Positions 17,171 to 26,040 of a stretch of 64,000 nt of DNA are shown piece by piece. The first letter of the stretch is position 1; each line of letters starts with the position of its first letter. The notes under the pieces were generated by a model. It was not told where the DNA came from. It searched no databases and saw only the letters and a list, made by a program, of their open reading frames with translations. Made by a program: the position numbers and the translations under genes. Location: the NCBI GenBank assembly GCA_964464175.1, contig CAYXFD010000003.1, positions 1 to 64,000 of the forward strand, given 5' to 3'. Source of the stretch: CAYXFD01 sp964464175 (GTDB taxonomy: Bacteria; Cloacimonadota; Cloacimonadia; Cloacimonadales; JAJBBL01).

Positions 17171-18154
17171 TCAGCTGTCCGGATTGAAAATGCTCTTATC
17201 AGCTCCTCCGACTGTCCGGACCAGAGATTCCAGTTCAGCCTGGACGGCGTTCTCGGTTTTGATCATCCATTTTCGGGGGTCAAATCTCTTTTTATCGGGG
17301 GTAAAATCATCTTCCGCTATTCCGGCAGGAGCAAAGACCGCATCCCTTTCATTTTCCCAATAAGCCTGCACCGCTTTGGCCATAGCGAGTTGGTAGTCTG
17401 TGTCCTTATTGATCTTTACAACCCCGTTCTTGACTGCTGTTTGCTGCTGCTCGACGGTCAAGCCGGAGGCACCGTGCAGTACAATCCCGGTTTCCAGATT
17501 GTTGGCAATAAGGAGGTCATCTATCTGTTTTATCAGATCGAGACGCAAAACTACTTTGCTCCCTTTGGTCACTCCGTGATTCGTTCCCACGGAGGCAGCA
17601 AAGAGATCTACTCCGGTTTGTCTGACAAACTCCAGAGCCTCTTCCGGTTCGGTGTATAATTCTGTCTCTGAGACAATCTCATCTTCAGTCCCTTTGATAT
17701 AACCTATTTCACCCTCTACCAGGACATCATGACGACGGGCTAAGTTGACAACTTCCCTGGTTATTCTGACGTTCTCTGCAAATTCTTCTTTCGAGGCATC
17801 GATCATCACCGAAGAGACCAATTGATTTTCGATACAGTATTTAATAAAGTCGAAATAATTCGGGGTAGCGTGGTCAATATGAAGGCCGACACCCGAGGTT
17901 TTATACTGTTTAGCTAAGGTCTTGATCATCCCGGAGATCAGTTCCGCTCCGAGCTGAATATCCTGGGATGAACCGGCAGCATATTTACAGGCACCGGAAC
18001 TCATCTGCAGCAATCCGTCTGCTTTACGGACGGCATAACCCTCCAGCACTCCCCTGATTGTGGAATCAAAAACGACATTTGAGGCTATTATCCCAAATCT
18101 CTCTCTCTTCGCTTTGTCAAAAACACTCTTTAATTTACTGCCAGTTAAAAACAT
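17171..18154 (-). CDS. fba: Class II fructose-bisphosphate aldolase
   Basis: Zinc-dependent aldolase of 327 residues interconverting fructose-1,6-bisphosphate with DHAP and glyceraldehyde-3-phosphate. Class II signatures are present: HIDHA at 92-96 with metal ligand/catalytic residues, VEGEIGYIKG near 155-164, ASVGTNHG with a zinc-ligand histidine, and the phosphate-binding HGASG. The ATG is preceded by AAGGAGG with about ten bases of spacing. Other members of the family act on tagatose- or sedoheptulose-bisphosphate, but the neighbouring gap supports a glycolytic role. DHAP from the MTA-salvage aldolase in this window could enter here. Confidence 0.93.
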   Translation of the reverse strand: MFLTGSKLKSVFDKAKRERFGIIASNVVFDSTIRGVLEGYAVRKADGLLQMSSGACKYAAGSSQDIQLGAELISGMIKTLAKQYKTSGVGLHIDHATPNYFDFIKYCIENQLVSSVMIDASKEEFAENVRITREVVNLARRHDVLVEGEIGYIKGTEDEIVSETELYTEPEEALEFVRQTGVDLFAASVGTNHGVTKGSKVVLRLDLIKQIDDLLIANNLETGIVLHGASGLTVEQQQTAVKNGVVKINKDTDYQLAMAKAVQAYWENERDAVFAPAGIAEDDFTPDKKRFDPRKWMIKTENAVQAELESLVRTVGGADKSIFNPDS

Positions 18155-18244
18155 ATCGTGTTTATCCTCCTTGCTCTTCTATCGCTATTACTATCATGTA
18201 ATTTTTTTTTGAGATGCTGAATTGAGTCTGGTATTCCGGACTGA

Positions 18245-20248
18245 TTACTCCAAAGTCTCAAACAGGTCATGACCCTCTTCCAGGGTTTTGATCATATACT
18301 CTGCCGACTCATGCAGATCGGAAGCGGGGTAATCTGAGATCACCCGCCGGAAGAGTTCGATAGCCTCATCTGTCCTCTTCAACTCTTCTGCCATGACGAA
18401 AGCTTTCATGAACAGAGCCTTGTAATCGTCCTCATTATTGTGGTGATGATCTATGATCTGGTCGTAATACTGCACCGCTTCCAGGTGTCTGTTCTTTTTC
18501 ATGGCTTCTTCCGCCAGATCGAATAACTCCCGTGCCGATTTCATTAAGGCCAGCCGTTCAGGATAAGAGACGACCTCATATTCTTCCTTTAATTCACCCT
18601 GTAATTCTTCCCAGAGTTGTGTCTGGCGTTCTCGGGCCAGCAGCGCAGAAATTCTTTCTTCAGCCTGGGCAAGGGGTTGAATCTCTTCGGGGATTACATT
18701 CAAAACCTGAATAAAGAAGTAATTCCCGGAACCGTCTCGTTCAATCTTACTGAGTTCGTCTGGTTTGGCTTGCCAGATGACCTGTTTGATCTTCTCGTCG
18801 TCTTCGATGCTCGGGAGGTTTTGTTCCCGGTAGATATTCATGATCATTCCATTGTTATCTGAATAGAGTGAATTGGCAATCACTGCTTCTATCTTTTCCT
18901 CATCATTGTCCTTGATCCCCCTGGCAACTTCCTTTCTGGCACCTTTGGCCTCTTTGTTGGAAGAAAAAAGGAAAAGCCGGACAGATCTTCTTTCCCGGGT
19001 TGTGTAACTGTCGATATTCTCCTGATAGTGTTCTGCTATCTCTTCCGGAGAGGGGACTGCCTGAGATACTACCAGCTCATTGAACAGTTCGGTCAGGATA
19101 ATATTGCGGCGGATCATCTGAACTTCGTGGTTATCCTGCAAAAATTCATCATACCCCTTCGCTTTCCCTTCGTAAGCAAAGAGAGTATTCATCAGTATAT
19201 CGTCAAGCAGCCGGTTTCTATACTCGGGATTGGCAATTTGAGCCCGTTCCTGGGGTGAAATTCTTTGAAATCTGGCGTTTAACTCCTGCAGGGTTATCTC
19301 CAGTTCCGGCACGGAAGCGGTTACCACTTTCCGGTCAAGCATCTCCGGGTCAGGTCTGGCTAACCCCAAATCGGCTGCTTCCAGTAATTCGTAATCGATC
19401 TCCAGGGCATATTTCTCTTTTAGTTCGGAATATACAACTTCGGTCTCTGCGATTTCTTTGGCCGGTCTCAGACGGCTAATTATCTCTTCTCTGACCTCTT
19501 CCAGAGGTTTTACTCTCTCCGGTTCTCTTTCCGTTACCTGAAAAAGATGAATCCCGTTCTCTGTGACTACGGGTCCTGCCCAGGAATTCAGGGCTGCTGC
19601 TGCAATTGCCGCATCAAGCTCTTCATCCATCCCTACTCCGGCAATATAACCGTTGCTCCGGATATTTCGAATGACCCCCTGATGCCGCTTGGAAAAGGTA
19701 TTGATGGAATAACGGTTCATAACATCAATAAAATCATCACCACTCTTCAGAGCTTCCAGAGCAGATACAGCCTCTTCTTCACTTTCTGTCATAATATATC
19801 TGATCACCGTATTAGGACTCTCCTTGAAGCGCGCCTGCTGCTCGTTATAATAATCGGTTAACTCAGCCTGGCTTATCTCAGTCTGTTCAGTTATGTCCCG
19901 CAATCTGAATTCATTGGCATAGAATCCCTGCATTGCTCTTGCAATATTGTCCTGCACCGCTTCCCGCTGATTAACTTCCAGTTCCTCAGCTTTCAGAAGA
20001 AAGATCTTTGAGATCAGAATAGAATTCAAGAGTTCCTGCTGACCTGCTAAAGAGGAGAACCTTGAACGATACATCATGGGTATTCTTTCAAATTCTTCAT
20101 CAAAATCAGCTTTAGTGATTTCCCCATCTTTATATTCAGCTAATATTATCTCTTCGGGTTGGTCTTTTACTTCCTCGGCTGCTACAAACACTGCTGAGAT
20201 CAGAATCAATACCATTGCAATCTTGAACAGATATCCCTTAATTCCCAT
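18245..20248 (-). CDS. Periplasmic parvulin-type peptidyl-prolyl isomerase/chaperone with TPR tail
   Basis: Exported foldase of 667 residues. Residues 1-24 form a Sec signal peptide (LFKIAMVLILISAVFVAAEE). The SurA/PpiC-like N-terminal helical region includes EITKADFDEEFERIP. A PpiC-like domain at about 135-245 has VIRYIMTESEEEA and GPVVTENGIHLFQVTE. A second, more divergent chaperone segment follows to about 590. The last 80 residues form TPR-like repeats (HLEAVQYYDQIIDHHHN, RTDEAIELFRRVISDYP). It probably helps outer-membrane or secreted proteins fold, which fits the many exported proteins in the window. It has a strong AAAAGGAG site and lies divergent to the pilin gene. Confidence 0.85.
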   Translation of the reverse strand: MGIKGYLFKIAMVLILISAVFVAAEEVKDQPEEIILAEYKDGEITKADFDEEFERIPMMYRSRFSSLAGQQELLNSILISKIFLLKAEELEVNQREAVQDNIARAMQGFYANEFRLRDITEQTEISQAELTDYYNEQQARFKESPNTVIRYIMTESEEEAVSALEALKSGDDFIDVMNRYSINTFSKRHQGVIRNIRSNGYIAGVGMDEELDAAIAAAALNSWAGPVVTENGIHLFQVTEREPERVKPLEEVREEIISRLRPAKEIAETEVVYSELKEKYALEIDYELLEAADLGLARPDPEMLDRKVVTASVPELEITLQELNARFQRISPQERAQIANPEYRNRLLDDILMNTLFAYEGKAKGYDEFLQDNHEVQMIRRNIILTELFNELVVSQAVPSPEEIAEHYQENIDSYTTRERRSVRLFLFSSNKEAKGARKEVARGIKDNDEEKIEAVIANSLYSDNNGMIMNIYREQNLPSIEDDEKIKQVIWQAKPDELSKIERDGSGNYFFIQVLNVIPEEIQPLAQAEERISALLARERQTQLWEELQGELKEEYEVVSYPERLALMKSARELFDLAEEAMKKNRHLEAVQYYDQIIDHHHNNEDDYKALFMKAFVMAEELKRTDEAIELFRRVISDYPASDLHESAEYMIKTLEEGHDLFETLE

Positions 20249-20771
20249 ATCGTATCTCCTTTTTACTTTATTTACTGTCTATATTTAAACGATTTACATT
20301 CCTGATAGTATCGTCTCAAAGTCAAGTAAAAAAGAAAAGATTACCTCCCCCCGCAGTTAACGAATTTCTCTTGGTAAATCTCAATTCCGGGACTTTCGTT
20401 ACCGGGAATTCTGCCTTAAGTGTGGCAACTAACTATTTTCAAATCATGAAAATCATCGAACTGGTTATCTCCGGCAACCCCCTGTTTTCAGGTAAAACTA
20501 CTGATTATGCGTCTTACTACCGCCGGGAGAGAGGGTTTAGCAGACAGGCAAGATTAATCCTTGACAGACATATCGAATAGAAATTGTTATTTATCACTCT
20601 ATACACAAACAGTTGGAAATGGCTTACTTTAGGTTTCCCTCGAGAATCGAGACCTTTGGAGTGGAAGCCTGAAGGGATTTTGGAACAAATATTGCTTTCG
20701 GAAGATATAGCCATTTAAAGTGGTTTCTTGTATAGAAAAATAGAATAAACAAACCCAAAGTAGGAGGAAGA
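20249..20771. other. Divergent intergenic region between the foldase and pilin genes
   Basis: This 523-base region separates the minus-strand and plus-strand gene blocks and must hold promoters for both. It contains a sigma-54-like element for the pilin (listed separately). AAATGGCT at 20617-20624 and AGCCATTT at 20709-20716 form a distant inverted repeat. A possible 69-codon open frame at 20371-20580 starts with TTG, has no ribosome-binding site and resembles nothing known. No tRNA or other RNA gene is seen. Confidence 0.6.
20681..20696 (+). promoter_or_regulatory. Candidate sigma-54 (RpoN) promoter for the major pilin
   Basis: TTGGAACAAATATTGCT matches the -24/-12 consensus (YTGGCACGNNNNTTGCW) at almost all positions. 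GG is at 20682-20683 and GC at 20694-20695, with exactly ten bases between them. Initiation would fall near 20706, leaving a leader of about 65 bases before the pilin ATG. RpoN control of major pilin genes is established in several bacteria. No RpoN activator gene lies in this window. Confidence 0.6.
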
Positions 20772-21200
20772 ATGTTAAAGTTCTTTAGAAACAACAAAGG
20801 ATTCACCTTAGTAGAAATTCTGGTGGTCGTTATTATCGTGGCAATCTTGGCTGCGATTGCAGTTCCTGTTTATTTGCGCTATGTAGAGAAAGCCCGGGCA
20901 ACCGAAGCTCAGTCTGCCATCAGTGCCATTAGAACAGCTTATCGTGTTCAACGTCAAACTTATGGTTCAACAGACAATTATACTGTTGAAGATGCCGCCA
21001 GAGATGCCAGATTAGGCAGATCAACCTTAAATAACTGGACTTTTGAAGTTGTCGGAAATCCGCCAGCCCAATATATTGCCACTTCTACCGCAGAATTTGC
21101 CGGTGGTGAAGGACATCAGGTTGTTTACGATGAAGAAGATGCACGTTTTTCAGGTTACGGGATAGACGTTTACACTGACGATGATGAGGAAGAGCTCTAA
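20772..21200 (+). CDS. Type IV major pilin / GspG-like pseudopilin
   Basis: Prepilin of 142 residues. The short leader ends KG before the cleavage site, giving FTLVEILVVVIIVAILAAIA with the invariant Glu5 of mature pilins. The helix continues as PVYLRYVEKARATEAQSAISAIRTAYRV, typical of GspG/PilA. The C-terminal globular part is small and ends in an acidic tail (DDDEEEL), which could bind calcium as in some pseudopilins. An AGGAGGAAG site precedes the ATG. It is the first gene of the pilus block, behind a sigma-54-like promoter. GspG versus PilA cannot be settled by sequence alone; the adjacent pilT favours a retractable type IV pilus. Confidence 0.9.
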   Translation: MLKFFRNNKGFTLVEILVVVIIVAILAAIAVPVYLRYVEKARATEAQSAISAIRTAYRVQRQTYGSTDNYTVEDAARDARLGRSTLNNWTFEVVGNPPAQYIATSTAEFAGGEGHQVVYDEEDARFSGYGIDVYTDDDEEEL

Positions 21201-21323
21201 AAATTCTGTCAATTGACAGATTCGAGTTATCTGTAATCATTATAGACGCTAATTGTAACCAAAAGTAACAATGGCTCTCTAAAGTGCCATTAATAAACAA
21301 CTTATGACTTATTGGAGGTTTTG

Positions 21324-22379
21324 TTGACAATACAGGAGTTATTAAAATTCACTTCCGATGCCGGAGCATCCGACCTTCATATCAGTTCGGGTTCCGTACC
21401 GATGGTGCGGGTACACGGACAGATGAAGAAATTAAACCTGCCCAAATTGTCAGGGGAAGAGGTTGAGAAGCTGATTTTCGGTGTTATGAATGAAGTTCAG
21501 AGAGAACTTTTTTTAAAGAACCTGGAGATAGACTTTTCAACCAAGCTCAGTAATGATGTCCGTTTCCGGGTAAATGCTTTTCATCAGATAAACGGATTGG
21601 CTTGTGCCTTTCGTGTTATTCCTAATGAAATCCTCAGTTTCGATGAACTGCATCTACCCGATATCCTAGGGAAATTAGCCCTCAAGAATAAAGGACTTAT
21701 TCTGTTGACGGGACCGACCGGTAGTGGTAAATCAACTACATTGGCATCGATGATCGATGTTATCAATGAAAAAAAACACTGTCACATAATTACTATCGAG
21801 GACCCGATCGAGTTTGTTCATAAGAGCAAAAACTCCCTGATAAACCAGAGAGAACTGGGACACGATACCTGGTCATTTACAGCTGCCCTCCGCTCCTCTT
21901 TGCGGGAAGACCCGGATGTAATCCTGGTGGGTGAGATGAGAGACCTGGAGACTGTTTCTCTGGCTTTGACCGCCGCAGAAACTGGTCACCTTGTTCTGGC
22001 TACTCTTCATACCAGCAGTGCGACGAAGTCTATCGACCGTGTTATTGATATGTTCCCCAAAGAGCAGCAGGCTCAGGTCAGATCTATGTTGTCGGAATCT
22101 CTGGAGGCAGTAGTAGCACAGACATTATTACCGATGAAAGACGGCAAGGGACGGGTTCCCGGTCTGGAGATAATGATCGCCAACACAGCAGTCAGAAATC
22201 TCATCAGGGAAGAGAAGACGTATCAGATCCCATCGGTTATTCAGGCAGGTACAAAAGAGGGTATGCAGTCTAAGGATCAGTCACTATATAATCACGTAAT
22301 GAATGGATTATTAGACAGAGAAGTTGCCGAACAGGTAGCCGACAATCCGAAAATGTTCAAATCGGGAGCCGGTTTTTAA
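21324..22379 (+). CDS. pilT: Type IV pilus retraction ATPase PilT
   Basis: Hexameric ATPase that depolymerises pili. From the chosen TTG the protein has 351 residues, begins MTIQELLKFTSDAGASDLHI and matches PilT length. Walker A GPTGSGKST lies at about 130-138, the Asp box includes IEDPIEF, Walker B is DPDVILVGEMRD, and the His box is LATLHTSSA. The start TTG at 21324 is preferred because GGAGG at 21314-21318 lies five bases in front; an upstream in-frame TTG at 21312 overlaps that site. It lies between the pilin and the minor pilin genes, an unusual place compared with operons where pilB, pilT and pilC are adjacent. Confidence 0.95.
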   Translation: MTIQELLKFTSDAGASDLHISSGSVPMVRVHGQMKKLNLPKLSGEEVEKLIFGVMNEVQRELFLKNLEIDFSTKLSNDVRFRVNAFHQINGLACAFRVIPNEILSFDELHLPDILGKLALKNKGLILLTGPTGSGKSTTLASMIDVINEKKHCHIITIEDPIEFVHKSKNSLINQRELGHDTWSFTAALRSSLREDPDVILVGEMRDLETVSLALTAAETGHLVLATLHTSSATKSIDRVIDMFPKEQQAQVRSMLSESLEAVVAQTLLPMKDGKGRVPGLEIMIANTAVRNLIREEKTYQIPSVIQAGTKEGMQSKDQSLYNHVMNGLLDREVAEQVADNPKMFKSGAGF

Positions 22380-22380
22380 T

Positions 22381-22812
22381 ATGCCTTTGTTCGGACTGAT
22401 CTCCAACGATAGAGGAATTACTATCGTTGAAGTACTAATCTCTTTCATTATTATAGTTATAGCGGCAGTGGGGATATATCTCGGGCTTTTATATGCGGAC
22501 TCCCAGATCCACCGCAACTATCACGACAGAGTGGCTGCCCTTCATGCTTCGGGTGAATGTGACTGGCAGTATTACCACATGGTTACTTTCCGGGAATTTG
22601 ATCCTTTCCAGAACAAGAGTGTGGTGATAAACCCCTATACCCTGAGCGACAGACCGCCACTGCTAGGTACGATGACCATGGAGATCATTGAGAATTCCGA
22701 GATAGTTGAAGGGAGAAGGGTAAACTTCAAAACCCTGAAAGTACGGGTAGTCTGGAACGAGCCTTTAACCGGTCAGAGATCAATGGTTATGCAAGAGGAT
22801 TTCTTCCAATGA
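22381..22812 (+). CDS. Prepilin-like protein (minor pilin, PilV/GspI type)
   Basis: Protein of 143 residues with a class III prepilin signal: SNDRG, then ITIVEVLISFIIIVIAAVGI with Glu5 after the cleavage site. The rest is a small, probably extracellular globular domain with no recognised motif. It starts one base after the pilT stop and overlaps the next pseudopilin gene by four bases (ATGA), so it is co-translated with both. It is likely a minor pilin that primes assembly or sits at the pilus tip. Confidence 0.85.
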   Translation: MPLFGLISNDRGITIVEVLISFIIIVIAAVGIYLGLLYADSQIHRNYHDRVAALHASGECDWQYYHMVTFREFDPFQNKSVVINPYTLSDRPPLLGTMTMEIIENSEIVEGRRVNFKTLKVRVVWNEPLTGQRSMVMQEDFFQ

Positions 22813-23525
22813 TACATAAACTAATACCTTCAATTTTCCGGATAACCAGAGATATAGCAACCAGAGTGACCATTCCGAAGAGCGTTCCAAGAAAAGCCCC
22901 ACCAAATAGAGCTGCAGGAAGTCCGGCTTATTCGCTATCCGGCAATGAGCAGGGAATATCCCTAACAGAAGTTCTTGCCGGGATAGTTGTTTCGACCATT
23001 CTTATCGCTCTGGCAGCAGTGGCTATCATAACCTTCTTCAACAAGTTCACGGAATTGAGTCATTTTGCGGATGTTCAGCAGCGTGCTTACGAAACAATCG
23101 AGACAGTTAAGTACGGTTATCCCTTTGAGGAGCTGGACACTTATGTTTTTGTCGGAATAGCTAATGCAGACAGCATACAATTACAAGCCTTGCCGGGTGG
23201 CTGGGGTCGGTATTCCGGTGTCCGGTGTATTCCTGACCGTAGTGCCCAGGGACATGCCCACGATTTCGTCCGCTACTACTACAGCCGCTACGACCAGGCT
23301 ATCCTCATGGAAGCCAGACACGGAGTACAATATTATCAGCAGCAGATATTCCCCCAAAGAGGTGAAGAGAACATCGAGATCACGCAATTCGATTTCACTC
23401 CCCTCGGAGGTGGTGGTGCTAATAATCCGCGGGTAGTAAGATTAGAAATCAAGGCAGAGGCAATTATTTCCGAAGAAAAACGCAAAGAGATCTCCTATTC
23501 TACAATTATAGCTCGTGGAAGATAA
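22809..23525 (+). CDS. Prepilin-like protein with unusually long leader (minor pilin)
   Basis: Protein of 238 residues with a prepilin signal far from the N-terminus. Cleavage would be after Gly49 (GNEQG), giving ISLTEVLAGIVVSTILIALA with Glu5. The 49-residue basic leader is longer than the usual 5-30 residues. A GTG at 22866 would shorten it to 30 residues but has no clear ribosome-binding site. The C-terminal part is a globular domain with FDFTPLGGGGANNPRVVRLEI, reminiscent of larger minor pilins (GspJ/PilW). The ATG overlaps the preceding gene by four bases. Confidence 0.82.
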   Translation: MIHKLIPSIFRITRDIATRVTIPKSVPRKAPPNRAAGSPAYSLSGNEQGISLTEVLAGIVVSTILIALAAVAIITFFNKFTELSHFADVQQRAYETIETVKYGYPFEELDTYVFVGIANADSIQLQALPGGWGRYSGVRCIPDRSAQGHAHDFVRYYYSRYDQAILMEARHGVQYYQQQIFPQRGEENIEITQFDFTPLGGGGANNPRVVRLEIKAEAIISEEKRKEISYSTIIARGR

Positions 23526-23808
23526 CTCATTAGAATTAAGGTATGCTGACAGTGACTAAACACAACCAGTTTTATAGAAGATGAGCAGAAGACATAACTG
23601 TCATGGCAACAATAATGATAATTAAAGATAACAAGGGTAGTAAACCTGAGCTTTTATGTTCCGCCAAAGAGGTTGTACCGATTTGTGACGGCTAACTAAG
23701 GCATAGTATCTTTTTTCTCTATTATCTTCAATTCCGGCTGCATTTCCGGAAAAATGAGGATAACAAGAAAAAAAGTTAAGAGTTTGCTAACCGAGAAGAA
23801 GAGGAATT
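23526..23808. other. Intergenic region before pilM
   Basis: This 283-base gap splits the pilin part from the assembly part of the pilus locus. It contains TTCCGG/CCGGAA (23732-23737 and 23746-23751) and a distant TGACAGT/ACTGTCA pair (23547-23553 and 23597-23603). Neither looks like a terminator. A promoter for pilM onward may lie here, but no convincing -35/-10 pair is seen. Confidence 0.4.
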
Positions 23809-24882
23809 ATGGCAAAGAAGAAAAAAGTCAGATTTAAAGAGTCTGTGGGAATAGACATAGGAACTCATTCCATCAAGCTTGTACACCTGAAGAGAATCCA
23901 TGACGGGTATAAGCTCCTGAATTATGAGATCCGACCCACTGTTCCAGCCGGTGTTGAGTATATTCCGTCCGACCTGAGAAGAGACCGTTATGCTCCCATA
24001 CTGGCTGAAATTTTACGAACCTTGAGAATCAAAGCGAGAAAGGTGAAACACCTCGTTTCGGCAGTAGGCGGAGATAATCTGAGCATTAAGCAGATTAAAA
24101 CGATTTTTCTGCCGGAAGAAGAATTGGAGTCAGCACTCTTTTTTGAAGCGAAGAAACATCTGCCGATAAGCGGAAGTGAGATGCTGCTCGATTTTCAGGT
24201 TCTCAATGTGGAGGAGCGAACAAATAATATGAATATTCTTCTTGTTGCGACCACCAAAGAGCAGATGCAGCAACACAGTGATATTCTCTCCGCAGCCGAT
24301 TTAGCTCCGGGCATAGTAGATGCCGAGCCGCTGGCAATCGCTAACAGTTTTCTTTTCAATGCGTTTGTCGAAGAGGGTGTCTATATAATATTGAATATTG
24401 GGGCTCACCGCACTAATATGGTTATCTACGGACCGCAGGCAAAATTCTTCGCCCGTGATTTAGCCTGGGGTGGCTACAATTTCACCAAGGATATTATGAA
24501 GATGAATAATATGTCTTTCGAGGAAGCAGAAGAGCATAAATTCGAACACGGTATAACAAAAACAGAAGCCTCCGACGGCAAAAACTTAGGACTATCAACT
24601 CTGGAAATCACTGACAAACCGACCGAAGAGCAAATTGCCCTGGAAGTAAAAAGATCCTTGCGTTTCTATGTTAAGGAAGCAGGTAACAGTGACTTCAGGA
24701 AAGTTTTCCTTGTAGGGGGAAGCTCGAAGCTGAAAGGTCTTCCGGAATATCTTTCCGAGCAGTTAAATATCCCGACTGAAATCTTTAATCCTTTCATAAA
24801 TTTAGAGATGCCCGAAAAACTGCGCGATAAGAAAGATCCTCAGTTAGCTTTGGCTATCGGTTTAGCTATGAGAGCAGAGTAA
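23809..24882 (+). CDS. pilM: Type IV pilus inner-membrane platform protein PilM
   Basis: Actin-like ATPase of 357 residues located on the cytoplasmic face of the inner membrane. It carries the phosphate-1 motif VGIDIGTHSIKLV at about 14-26, a second phosphate motif in YIILNIGAHRTNMVIY near 193-208 and an adenosine-type glycine motif in VFLVGGSSKLKGLP. PilM binds the N-terminus of PilN and links the platform to the motor ATPases. GAGGAA lies five bases before the ATG. pilN follows after ten bases. Confidence 0.93.
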   Translation: MAKKKKVRFKESVGIDIGTHSIKLVHLKRIHDGYKLLNYEIRPTVPAGVEYIPSDLRRDRYAPILAEILRTLRIKARKVKHLVSAVGGDNLSIKQIKTIFLPEEELESALFFEAKKHLPISGSEMLLDFQVLNVEERTNNMNILLVATTKEQMQQHSDILSAADLAPGIVDAEPLAIANSFLFNAFVEEGVYIILNIGAHRTNMVIYGPQAKFFARDLAWGGYNFTKDIMKMNNMSFEEAEEHKFEHGITKTEASDGKNLGLSTLEITDKPTEEQIALEVKRSLRFYVKEAGNSDFRKVFLVGGSSKLKGLPEYLSEQLNIPTEIFNPFINLEMPEKLRDKKDPQLALAIGLAMRAE

Positions 24883-24892
24883 GGAGGCAGGA

Positions 24893-25492
24893 ATGACACA
24901 ATTCTATTTCACAATAAACCTAAACAAATTCGGCGAGCTAAGGAAACAACGAGAGGCTGAATCAAGACTGTTCATGACCTTGATAATTGCTTTTGCTATC
25001 GGAACAGTGATTCTCTACGGTTCGGTTTTCTTTTTCTATCTTTCCTTAGGTAACAAATTAGAAAACCGCCAGCAGCTTCTGCATAATATCAACAGGGAAA
25101 TCGAGTCTTACCGGGAAAGCGGTGAATATCTCTCCACAAGTGACCTGGAAAGATTAGCCAGGACAAGTACAGAACGGATTTTCTGGGCTAACAAGCTTAT
25201 TGCCCTGGCTGATATCACTACCGATAAGATTGCCATTACCCATTTTTCCTATAAAAATAGCGTCTTGAGTCTTTTCGGAATTACTCAGATAGATATCGAG
25301 AGAAAAGAATTTGACCTTATCCATGATTTCATCGAAAGCTTGAGAACCAATGAACAGATTAAGCTGGATTTTGACGATATCAAGTTTGTCCGTTCAAGCC
25401 GCGACAGGGAAAAAGATGTTAATATTATCCGCTTTCAGATCGACTGTGTCGGTAAAGAGTTAACCGCAAGAGACAGGAGAAGAGGACTATGA
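24893..25492 (+). CDS. pilN: PilN-like pilus assembly protein
   Basis: Bitopic inner-membrane protein of 199 residues. The cytoplasmic N-terminus FYFTINLNKFGELRKQREAE resembles the PilM-binding segment of PilN. A single membrane helix follows at about 29-52, then a coiled-coil-like stretch (KLENRQQLLHNINREIESYR) and a small periplasmic ferredoxin-like domain with the PilN-type step ERIFWANKLIALADIT. It overlaps pilO by four bases (ATGA). The assignment rests on order (pilM-N-O) and topology as much as on residues. Confidence 0.85.
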   Translation: MTQFYFTINLNKFGELRKQREAESRLFMTLIIAFAIGTVILYGSVFFFYLSLGNKLENRQQLLHNINREIESYRESGEYLSTSDLERLARTSTERIFWANKLIALADITTDKIAITHFSYKNSVLSLFGITQIDIERKEFDLIHDFIESLRTNEQIKLDFDDIKFVRSSRDREKDVNIIRFQIDCVGKELTARDRRRGL

Positions 25493-26040
25493 GAGACAAG
25501 TATTTAATATTAATCGGTTCTATCGCTGTCGTAGCATTCTTTTTCTTTTACTCAGCCAGTGCTCTGATCAGTGAAAGATCACTTCAGATAAGAAGAACCG
25601 ACAGAGATATCAGAAGAGCTCAGGAAAGATTAAACAGCGCTAAAGTTATGGACGGACAGCTCTCTCAGGTCTCCAGAGTAATCGAGAATACTCTGGTTGA
25701 TCAGAGATTTTTTTCACCCGAAGAGATCAATTCCTTCGTCAAAACTCTGGCTGAAATTGCTGATCGCTATAAAATAGCCGTATATTCACTGGTCCCGAGA
25801 CCAAGCCATACTACCACCAATCTGATGCAACATCAGTTTGTCATGGATATCATGTGCACTTATGTACAGCTGGGTCAATTCCTGACAATGATCGAAAGAA
25901 TGGATTACGTCATCAAATTGAATACACTTGATGTTAAACCCATTGGCGGTGATGCCGGCTTAAAAGTCAATGATGAGATCGTAACCCAGTACCGGGTAAT
26001 CATTGATTTATCAGTATATAAGATTATTAAGGAGGGATGA
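25489..26040 (+). CDS. pilO: PilO-like pilus assembly protein
   Basis: Inner-membrane protein of 183 residues with one N-terminal membrane helix (about 4-22), a coiled coil (about 30-65) and a periplasmic domain. PilO-like features include RFFSPEEINSFVKTLAEIAD and MQHQFVMDIMCTYVQLGQFLTMIERM, close to the family pattern of a strand followed by a helix with L-x-x-I-E. It is expected to pair with PilN. It overlaps pilN by four bases, and the next gene starts within the stop codon region. Confidence 0.85.
   Translation: MRDKYLILIGSIAVVAFFFFYSASALISERSLQIRRTDRDIRRAQERLNSAKVMDGQLSQVSRVIENTLVDQRFFSPEEINSFVKTLAEIADRYKIAVYSLVPRPSHTTTNLMQHQFVMDIMCTYVQLGQFLTMIERMDYVIKLNTLDVKPIGGDAGLKVNDEIVTQYRVIIDLSVYKIIKEG

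Noticed and set aside
20371..20580. A 69-codon plus-strand frame in the divergent region
   Set aside because: TTG start without a ribosome-binding site, no recognisable features, and it lies upstream of the pilin promoter.
20249..20771. Replication origin at the point where gene orientation diverges
   Set aside because: No dnaA, dnaN or clustered DnaA boxes are seen, and the flanking genes are not typical of an origin.
23526..23808. Cyclic-di-GMP (GEMM) riboswitch upstream of pilM
   Set aside because: I looked for the conserved GEMM core because pilus genes often have one; the short stretch near 23660-23700 has scattered similarity only and lacks the core bases.
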